The notes under the pieces: generated by a model | Told to the model about the DNA's origin: nothing | Database searches by the model: none | Seen by the model: only the letters and a program-made list of their open reading frames with translations | Position numbers and translations under genes: made by a program | DNA from: UBA10183 sp041653835 | GTDB taxonomy: Bacteria; Omnitrophota; Gorgyraeia; Gorgyraeales; Gorgyraeaceae | Length of the DNA: 27,766 nucleotides | Direction: 5' to 3' | NCBI GenBank assembly: GCA_041653835.1 | Contig: JBAZEP010000020.1 | Location: forward strand, 1-27,766 | Shown here: positions 22,317 through 27,766 of the stretch, piece by piece | How the letters are laid out: each line of letters starts with the position of its first letter | Numbering within the stretch: the first letter of the stretch is position 1

Positions 22317-22323
22317 GTATATT

Positions 22324-23484
22324 TTATTTCCCCATCCCCACCTTCTGGACCCTCTGCATTATTTTTCCTTCGGTCTTGATAGATGGGGCGATGATAATAT
22401 CCGTCAACTGCATTTCTCTTATGTTCCTCGCTCCTAAATTGCCCATGGAGGTCATAAGGGCGCCTACTAAATTCTGCGAGCCGTCATCAAGCTTGGCCGG
22501 GCCCAGGAGTATCTCTTCCAGCGTGCCTGTCGTACCGACATGGATCCTTGTCCCGCGCGGAAGATTTGCGTGTGGGGTAGCCATTCCCCAGTGATAACCT
22601 TTACCCGGAGCCTCTTTTGCCCTGGCAAAAGCGGAACCTACCATAACGGCGTCCGCGCCGCAGGCAAATGCCTTGCATATATCCCCGCCGGAATCCATAC
22701 CTCCGTCCGTGATGATCGGTATGTATTTAGCGGTCTTTTTGTAATAAAAATCCCTTGCCGCCGCAATATCCGAGGTGGCCGTTACCTGCGGTACCCCTAT
22801 GCCGAGTACGCCGCGGGTAGTACACGCCGCGCCCGGGCCTATGCCGACAAGTATCGCGCTCGGGCCTGTCTCCATAAGCTCCAGCGCTACCGAATATGTA
22901 ACGCAGTTACCGAGGATCACGGGTATCTTCATGGATTTTATGAATTTTGCCAGATCCACAATCTTGTATTCGCTTGACATATGTTTTACGCTGATAACAG
23001 TGGATTGTATCACAAAAATATCCGCGCCCGCTTCCTGGGCGATCTTACCGAATTTCTCGGCGTCCTGAGGGATAGCGCTCACCACAGCCACGCCTTTTTT
23101 GCTTTTTATTTCTTTGATCCTTTTAGCGATGAGTTTTTCCTGGATAGGCTTCACATAAAGAGATTGTACCAGTTTCGTGGCCTCTTCCGGGTTCGCGTGC
23201 GCTATTTTTTCAAGCACCTCCGCCGGGTCATCGTAACGCGTCTGAACACCATTAAGGTTAAGGACCGCTATGCCTCCCAGCCTGGACATCTCTATGGCGA
23301 ACTTGACGTCCACCACTCCGTCCATTGCCGCGGCGAGTATAGGGACTTTATATTTTCTTCCAGCAAGCTCCCAGCTCGTATCCACCTCTTTCGGATTTAT
23401 CGTAACAGCCCCCGGTACAAGCGCTATCTCGTCAAAACCATAACATCTCCTGGCCTTCCTGCCTCTGCCGACCCATTCACCCAT
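22324..23484 (-). CDS. guaB3: IMP dehydrogenase family protein, GuaB3 type
   Basis: 386 residues, without the CBS pair that sits inside classical GuaB. The N-terminus (EWVGRGRKARRCYGFDEIALVPG, then DTSWEL) and VLNLNGVQTRYDDP match the GuaB3 subgroup known mainly from Actinobacteria and cyanobacteria. The TIM-barrel active site is present: GIGPGAACTTRGVLGIGVPQ with catalytic-loop Cys221, ITDGGMDSGGDICKAFACGADAVMVGSAFA for phosphate binding, and GTTGTLEEILLGP. Whether this subgroup makes XMP from IMP, or acts like a GMP-reductase relative, cannot be settled from sequence. No other guaB is in the window. A GGGAGG site lies six bases before the ATG. It has its own strong promoter and a hairpin-rich leader. 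Confidence 0.92.
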   Translation of the reverse strand: MGEWVGRGRKARRCYGFDEIALVPGAVTINPKEVDTSWELAGRKYKVPILAAAMDGVVDVKFAIEMSRLGGIAVLNLNGVQTRYDDPAEVLEKIAHANPEEATKLVQSLYVKPIQEKLIAKRIKEIKSKKGVAVVSAIPQDAEKFGKIAQEAGADIFVIQSTVISVKHMSSEYKIVDLAKFIKSMKIPVILGNCVTYSVALELMETGPSAILVGIGPGAACTTRGVLGIGVPQVTATSDIAAARDFYYKKTAKYIPIITDGGMDSGGDICKAFACGADAVMVGSAFARAKEAPGKGYHWGMATPHANLPRGTRIHVGTTGTLEEILLGPAKLDDGSQNLVGALMTSMGNLGARNIREMQLTDIIIAPSIKTEGKIMQRVQKVGMGK

Positions 23485-23495
23485 TCAGAACCTCC

Positions 23496-23554
23496 CAAAT
23501 TTTGTGAAACAAAATTTGATCCCGACCCGCCGTTGTTTCTGTGGCGGCGAGGGA
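23496..23554 (-). promoter_or_regulatory. Structured 5' leader of guaB3
   Basis: A perfect 10-bp stem with a 3-base loop (23496-23505 with 23509-23518) begins at the Shine-Dalgarno GGGAGG (23496-23491) and shares its first base. Upstream, CCGCC/GGCGG arms (within 23521-23554) enclose a loop around ACAGAAACAA. The pair could control ribosome access to guaB3. It matches no riboswitch class I can recognise by eye. Confidence 0.5.
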
Positions 23555-23579
23555 CGATTTTTAAATGTTTTAAAGATGT

Positions 23580-23608
23580 ATGATACAGCAAATTTATTAT
23601 AATGTCAA
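23580..23608 (-). promoter_or_regulatory. Strong sigma70 promoter of guaB3-dnaE
   Basis: TTGACA (23608-23603) is followed after 17 bases by TATCAT (23585-23580, 5 of 6 consensus). Predicted transcription start is near 23573, giving a leader of about 90 bases. Confidence 0.85.
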
Positions 23609-23647
23609 GTACGAGGACTATACTAATCGGACTGTGCTATTTGCCTC

Positions 23648-23839
23648 CTCCGGCAGGCTGGGGTCGTTCGGCACAGAGAGTGTTTCGCCGTGCGCTACGG
23701 TTTACGGCTCGTTTTTTATACTGAAGGTAGTCTTGACAGTATAAAAAACTTCGCCGTAACCCCTTGCGCACTTATATTCAAAAGGACCTATCCTATGCCG
23801 AAACCTCTCAAATGTGCCTCAGACCCCAGCCTGCCGGAG
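23648..23839. other. Giant imperfect hairpin A (possible structured RNA)
   Basis: 192 bases fold as one long arm. Exact pairings from base to tip: 23648-23665 with 23822-23839 (18 bp), 23670-23675 with 23813-23818, 23676-23680 with 23805-23809, 23682-23687 with 23799-23804, 23690-23695 with 23766-23771, 23702-23708 with 23753-23759, and 23711-23723 with 23737-23749 (13 bp), about 61 bp in all. A 27-base bulge at 23772-23798 holds a small AGGA/TCCT hairpin. No open reading frame explains it. Strand and function are unknown. Confidence 0.75.
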
Positions 23840-23867
23840 ACGTAAAAACTTTTGCAAATATCTCTAA

Positions 23868-24082
23868 CGCAGTCCCGGCCTTTGCGAGCGAATTGAAAAT
23901 TTAGCCTTTTATGAGCGTTTTGGCGGTTTCTATGTCACCTTTTAGGAGACCAAAAGGCTCAAAACTGTTCGAACCCGGCACCTTGTTTGTGCCGGGTAAG
24001 TTTTTTGAGCCCCGCCAAAACGCGGAATAAAAGGCGGCCCGCAGGGCAAATTTTCACCTGAGCGAGCAAGGCTGGGACTGCG
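23868..24082. other. Giant imperfect hairpin B (possible structured RNA)
   Basis: 215 bases fold as a second long arm. Exact pairings: 23868-23876 with 24074-24082, 23895-23902 with 24048-24055, 23904-23912 with 24027-24035, 23915-23926 with 24012-24023 (12 bp), 23956-23964 with 24003-24011, and 23974-23981 with 23989-23996 with a 7-base loop. A side bulge at 24036-24047 holds a GCCC-GCA-GGGC mini-hairpin. It begins five bases after the stop codon of the upstream minus-strand gene. The 603-bp interval 23485-24087 holds no gene other than this structure pair, the guaB3 promoter and its leader. Confidence 0.75.
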
Positions 24083-24087
24083 GACAA

Positions 24088-25710
24088 CTACTTCGGGACT
24101 AATAATACGTCCAGCACCGTCAGCCTGAACAAAAATCCTTTCCAGAATTTATTTTTCTCTTCTCTTTCCAGGATCACGTCTTTTACGCCGTGGAATGACT
24201 CGAGGGCATTGCGTGAATGGGCAACGGAAATTTCATGGCTCGAAAAACGCGCCTCAAGGAACCCTTCCGTCAGCGCCTGCATAGGCCCGGGCCTGGCGGA
24301 AATAAACTCTCTTATAAAATCATAGAATTCCCTGTAAGCCGTATAATCGAATTTGGGCATGCCGTAAATCTTAAGGGCCCTGCAGAGCGCCGCGTATACT
24401 TCTTTTATGAATTCCTTTGGATTATCCCTGAACATCGCGGCCAATTTCTGCGACCTGATGAAAATTATGATCGAAAAAACCAGCAACGCCAATATAAGAA
24501 GCCACAGGAATAACATTAAGAGGTGGAATAAGAAACTTTTTTTCTTCTTCGGCGTGACAGGCTGTGTTATCTTTATTTTTACGTCGTTGCTGAATGCCCC
24601 CATATAGCTTGCGGATATCTGGACCGTGCCTTCTTCTTTTGGCGACAATTTTCCGTCCTTATCCAGCGATACCTTCGCGGTACCCGTAACCTTCCAGTCG
24701 ACAAGTTTCGTAGCCTGGATGACCGAACCGTCGGTCAGTTTGATCTCCGCGGTAATAGAGGCCTGTTGGTCAAGCGGCAGCTTATCCCTGTCGGCCTTTA
24801 TCGTAAGGGATTCTATCTTATAGGCATCTATATTCTTATTGAAATCACTGGCCTTGAATCTCTCGGTGGTTTCTTTTTTATTTTCCTTCGCGTCCTCTTC
24901 TTTTTTTTCCTCGGGGCCTTTTGTCTTGATCTCGGCTTTCGCGGTTTCTCTTTTTTTGCTGGCATCATCCACTTTTTGCTCTTTTTTGACCTTATCCTCT
25001 TTGATGCTTTTATCCGCCGACGGTAGTAATTTTAAAATAGGGTTTTTCTCGGACAATCCCAAAAGCGTGGATGGTATCCAGTCCAGGGAAAGATTGTTGA
25101 ATCGCGGGACCGCAGGATACACGATCGCGGAAAGCGACAGAACAATGGAAAACATGATAGCGCCGACCTTTATCTGGTGCCATAAGCCCATCACCTCTTC
25201 CCTGTCACCTATTATTATAGACCCGCGCCCTTGCTTTTCACATACCAGGTCCAGCCTCATCGCGAAGATCAACGTAAATAAAAAAGCTGTCAGGTAAAGG
25301 ATATAAACTGTTTCCTCCTCGAGCGCGAGGCTTACCGAAGATATGAGGAGCGCGGCGGAAATGAACTGCAGGAGACTATAACTTTTCTGTTCCTTAAGCC
25401 CGAATGTCTGGAAAAGGCAGAGCCACGCGAGCGCGGTGGAAAAAATCCTGAGCAGGTTTTCGAAACTTATTTCCGCTTCATAGAGCCTGCTGAGCACCGC
25501 CACCGCGCTGGCAAGAGAGAGCATGCCTATGAAGGTATCTATGTGCGGCGGCCTGGAATTCCTGATGTACCAGCTGAATAAAAACCCGCCCACGCTGCCC
25601 AGTACTAATAACGCCGCCATTACAGGGCCGACTGTTTTCTGGATACTTAAAATCCCCATGATGACAAGGCCGAGATTAGCGAAATGAAAATACAGTTTAT
25701 CTTTATCCAT
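24088..25710 (-). CDS. TgpA-like membrane protein with Ig-like domain and DUF4129
   Basis: 540 residues. Residues 1-205 hold six or more hydrophobic segments like the DUF3488 N-terminus of TgpA-type transglutaminases. A highly charged Lys/Glu linker covers about 230-290. Residues about 298-383 look like a BIG2-type Ig domain (DGSVIQATKLVDWKVTGTAKVSLDKDGKLSPKEEGTVQISASY). A transmembrane helix follows at 393-418, then a DUF4129-like cytoplasmic tail (about 425-495, ending EGFLEARFSSHEIS). The transglutaminase core normally between the membrane domain and DUF4129 is missing, with no Cys-His-Asp triad seen. The ATG lies two bases after the DUF58 stop. Together with MoxR and DUF58 it forms a known envelope-associated gene set of uncertain function. 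Confidence 0.8.
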   Translation of the reverse strand: MDKDKLYFHFANLGLVIMGILSIQKTVGPVMAALLVLGSVGGFLFSWYIRNSRPPHIDTFIGMLSLASAVAVLSRLYEAEISFENLLRIFSTALAWLCLFQTFGLKEQKSYSLLQFISAALLISSVSLALEEETVYILYLTAFLFTLIFAMRLDLVCEKQGRGSIIIGDREEVMGLWHQIKVGAIMFSIVLSLSAIVYPAVPRFNNLSLDWIPSTLLGLSEKNPILKLLPSADKSIKEDKVKKEQKVDDASKKRETAKAEIKTKGPEEKKEEDAKENKKETTERFKASDFNKNIDAYKIESLTIKADRDKLPLDQQASITAEIKLTDGSVIQATKLVDWKVTGTAKVSLDKDGKLSPKEEGTVQISASYMGAFSNDVKIKITQPVTPKKKKSFLFHLLMLFLWLLILALLVFSIIIFIRSQKLAAMFRDNPKEFIKEVYAALCRALKIYGMPKFDYTAYREFYDFIREFISARPGPMQALTEGFLEARFSSHEISVAHSRNALESFHGVKDVILEREEKNKFWKGFLFRLTVLDVLLVPK

Positions 25711-25712
25711 TA

Positions 25713-26942
25713 TCAGACCGTTTCGAATATCTTTTCCAGCTTATCGCCCTTGGAGATCCTGTAAACATGGGCCTCAAGGCCCGCGAGCGCTTCATCGAAT
25801 TCCCTGGCGCCCGCTTCGTCAAGGTGTTCACTGCCCTCGACATGGCCGAAGGTCGAACCCGCGAGCGCTATCACTATGAGCTTTATACCTTTTATCTTGA
25901 ATTGCACCAGGCTTGAAAGGGCGTCCATATCATTATCAAGCATGATAGTGACAAGCGTGGACCTGTAAGGCGTAATAAAACTCGCCTCTTCCAATGTTTC
26001 GCTTAACGTGTAAACGCCTTCCGAACGCACGCCCGCAAGATATTCCAATATCTTGAACGCGTGAGATTCCCCCCTCCCAAAAGGCACTACCCTGGCCTCA
26101 TCTGTATATCCTACCAATTGGACAAACACCCTGTTATCCATAAGATACCGCGCCACGGAACCCGCTATTTTTACCGCGTACTCGAGGGTCGTTTCTTTCC
26201 CGACGCCTATATCATTGCCTTTCTTCAGGTCCAGGACTATCGTGACCTCCTGGATCGCGTTACGCTCGAACTGTTTCACTATCAGCTTATTATGCCGCGC
26301 CGTTGAAGGCCAGTGTATGCGGCTCATCAAATCACCGCGCTGGTATTCCCTGACACCGAAAAATTCATGGCTGTCCCCGCTTATCTTCGCGGTCTCCACG
26401 CCAAGCCATGAAACAGAACCGCTCGCGGGAGGAGGAAAAGCGAATACCCTGAAAAGCGCGGGATAGACTATGATATTCGACACTACATTGAGTGCCTTCC
26501 TCATCCTGAAAAATCCAAGCGCGTCCTGCGAGACAACCTGGATAGGCCCTATCTTCCATATGCCTCTCTTGTAGCAGTCCATCGTGTAATTAAAATTCAT
26601 CTCCTCCTTTGCCCTGATATTCAGCATAAATAGTGAAGTATTTTCCTTCCCTGGTTCTGCCCCTGGAAAATAATCCACTATCTCGAAGAAAGACGCGCTT
26701 CTCGAAATATTGTTCCGGATATTCATTTTTATATTCATCATCTCATCTTCATATGCCGTATCCTGCGTAACGCGCTGTACCTCTATATCCGGCATATTCA
26801 AACGCATATGAAAATAAGCCATGATGAACATGACAAACGCTATGACAAAGAAAATATACACCATTGTTATGTCTGTATTCCACGCGATAGCCAGGAGGAT
26901 AATTACCGTAAAAAGAAGAGAAATACCTTTGGATGTGAGCAT
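25713..26942 (-). CDS. DUF58 domain protein
   Basis: 409 residues. Two transmembrane helices lie at about 7-25 and 28-46, followed by an extracytoplasmic beta-rich part and then the DUF58 core with its signature SGDSHEFFGVREYQRGD ... IHWPSTARHNKLIVKQFE at about 190-230. A vWA-like domain follows (VTIVLDLKKG, YAVKIAGSVARYLM, VTIMLDND). DUF58 proteins are almost always encoded next to MoxR AAA+ ATPases and are thought to be their partners in assembling or activating envelope or metal-dependent proteins. There is no obvious ribosome binding site; it starts 11 bases after the moxR stop. Confidence 0.92.
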   Translation of the reverse strand: MLTSKGISLLFTVIILLAIAWNTDITMVYIFFVIAFVMFIMAYFHMRLNMPDIEVQRVTQDTAYEDEMMNIKMNIRNNISRSASFFEIVDYFPGAEPGKENTSLFMLNIRAKEEMNFNYTMDCYKRGIWKIGPIQVVSQDALGFFRMRKALNVVSNIIVYPALFRVFAFPPPASGSVSWLGVETAKISGDSHEFFGVREYQRGDLMSRIHWPSTARHNKLIVKQFERNAIQEVTIVLDLKKGNDIGVGKETTLEYAVKIAGSVARYLMDNRVFVQLVGYTDEARVVPFGRGESHAFKILEYLAGVRSEGVYTLSETLEEASFITPYRSTLVTIMLDNDMDALSSLVQFKIKGIKLIVIALAGSTFGHVEGSEHLDEAGAREFDEALAGLEAHVYRISKGDKLEKIFETV

Positions 26943-26953
26943 ATGAATATATA

Positions 26954-27766
26954 CTACACCGGTACGGGGATCTTTTTCAATATATGGTTAACCGTGTCTT
27001 TCGCGGTCAGGCCCCGCACTATTGAGCGCGGCTGTAAAATAAGCCTGTGCCTGAGCACAGGATAAGCGAGCCTCTTTATGTCATCGGGTATTACATAATC
27101 CCTTTTGTCGAGAAAAGCCAGCGACCTTGACGTGCGCATGAGCGCGAGCGATGCCCTGGGGCTCGCGCCAAGTTTTATATCGCCGGGCATGTTCCTGGAC
27201 GCCGCTATTATCTGTACTATATATTCCACTACTTTCTGGTCTATATGCACTGCCATGGCTGCTTTCTGAAGTTCTATTATATCGGCTACGCTGACAACGC
27301 TCTGCAAAGATACCAGCGGGGATTCCTTGAAGTTTCTTGTCAATACATTAGCCTCTTCCTGCGTGGAAGGATAGCCAACGCCCAACTGCATCAAAAACCT
27401 GTCCACCTGCGATTCAGGCAAAGGATATGTTCCCTGGAAATCTACCGGGTTTTCGGTAGCTATTACGAAAAATGGCGTCGGGAGCTCTCTCATCTGGCCG
27501 TCGACGGTCACCCTGAATTCCTGCATAGCTTCAAGGAGGGCGGACTGTGTCCTGGGGGTAGTGCGGTTTATTTCATCGGCCAGGACTATATTGGCGAAAA
27601 TAGGGCCTTCGTTGAATTCAAATTCGCCAGTCTTCTGGTTATAGATCGAAACGCCCGTGATATCCGAAGGTAAAAGGTCGGGCGTGAACTGGATCCTTTT
27701 GAATTTACCTGCGATGGATTTCGCCAGGGTATTGGAAAGCATTGTTTTGCCTAGGCCGGGGACATC
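26954..27766 (-). CDS. MoxR-family AAA+ ATPase, 5' end missing
   Basis: 271 codons are present, running off the right edge of the window. The first residues visible, DVPGLGKTM, are the Walker A motif. Walker B is ANIVLADEINRTTPRTQSALLEAMQE, sensor 1 lies at FVIATENPVDFQGTYPLPESQVDRFL, and the C-terminal lid contains GASPRASLALMRTSRSLAFL. These are MoxR/RavA hallmarks. MoxR ATPases act as chaperone-like remodelers, usually with the DUF58/vWA protein encoded next. Roughly the first 45-50 residues should lie outside the window. It probably heads or belongs to an operon with the DUF58 and TgpA-like genes. Confidence 0.95.
   Translation of the reverse strand, partial: DVPGLGKTMLSNTLAKSIAGKFKRIQFTPDLLPSDITGVSIYNQKTGEFEFNEGPIFANIVLADEINRTTPRTQSALLEAMQEFRVTVDGQMRELPTPFFVIATENPVDFQGTYPLPESQVDRFLMQLGVGYPSTQEEANVLTRNFKESPLVSLQSVVSVADIIELQKAAMAVHIDQKVVEYIVQIIAASRNMPGDIKLGASPRASLALMRTSRSLAFLDKRDYVIPDDIKRLAYPVLRHRLILQPRSIVRGLTAKDTVNHILKKIPVPV

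Noticed and set aside
23648..24082. Known structured RNA (tmRNA, RNase P RNA, SRP RNA, 6S RNA) or retron/group II intron
   Set aside because: A GTTCGAA element and an ATAGAAACCGCC stretch on the minus strand hinted at tmRNA or RNase P, but the tRNA-like ends, the P4 core sequences and a reverse transcriptase are all missing.
23868..24082. Ordinary intrinsic terminator for the moxR operon
   Set aside because: The structure is far too long and interrupted, and no T-run follows the outer stem in the minus direction; it may still help end transcription.

Overview
The window reads almost entirely on the minus strand and looks like a chromosomal core region of a diderm bacterium. Two signal-peptidase-II lipoproteins and an outer-membrane beta-barrel protein with signal peptide support an outer membrane. 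The protein flavour (GuaB3-type IMP dehydrogenase, pyruvate phosphate dikinase, alginate-export-like porin, MoxR/DUF58/TgpA-like operon, abundant short intergenic palindromes) suggests an uncultured lineage such as Omnitrophota or a PVC relative. That assignment is inference, not a phylogenetic result. No phage, IS transposase, CRISPR array or rRNA was seen.

Layout in transcription order (right to left). (1) 27766-24088: MoxR AAA+ ATPase (5' end outside the window), DUF58 protein, and a TgpA-like membrane protein whose transglutaminase core is replaced by an Ig-like domain. (2) 24087-23485: a gene-free 603 bp stretch holding two very large imperfect hairpins (23648-23839 and 23868-24082), then a strong sigma70 promoter and a structured leader. 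(3) 23484-18841: guaB3 and dnaE. (4) 18840-3365: a long run of housekeeping genes starting at a promoter in front of an HU gene: hup, hisS, aspS, LysM lipoprotein, pgpH, ybeY, a dgkA-PAP2 fusion, DUF502, recO, glyQ, glyS, ppdK, a short sigma70 factor and apt. Spacing is mostly overlapping or under 50 bp. (5) tRNA-Arg(CCU) starts one base after the apt stop codon, followed by repeats and a PHP-domain phosphoesterase. (6) A small lipoprotein and a porin, each with its own promoter; the porin ends in a clear intrinsic terminator. (7) At the left edge, the first 54 codons of a PIN-domain (PhoH-type) protein that appears to be transcribed as a leaderless mRNA.

The pgpH-ybeY-dgkA-recO-glyQ-glyS-...-sigma order is close to that of Bacillus subtilis (yqfF-yqfG-dgkA-cdd-era-recO-glyQ-glyS-ccpN-yqfL-...-sigA). 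Here DUF502 sits where cdd-era would be, and ppdK where ccpN and the PPDK regulator yqfL would be. Functionally the run joins translation (three tRNA synthetases, one tRNA, rRNA maturation), envelope lipid recycling, c-di-AMP turnover, DNA replication/repair and purine supply.

The least ordinary items are the twin giant hairpins at 23648-24082, a palindromic repeat family (2412, 7470, 10533) whose inverted copies bracket glyQS, an AspRS lacking its GAD insertion domain, a lipid kinase-phosphatase fusion, and the Ig-for-transglutaminase swap.
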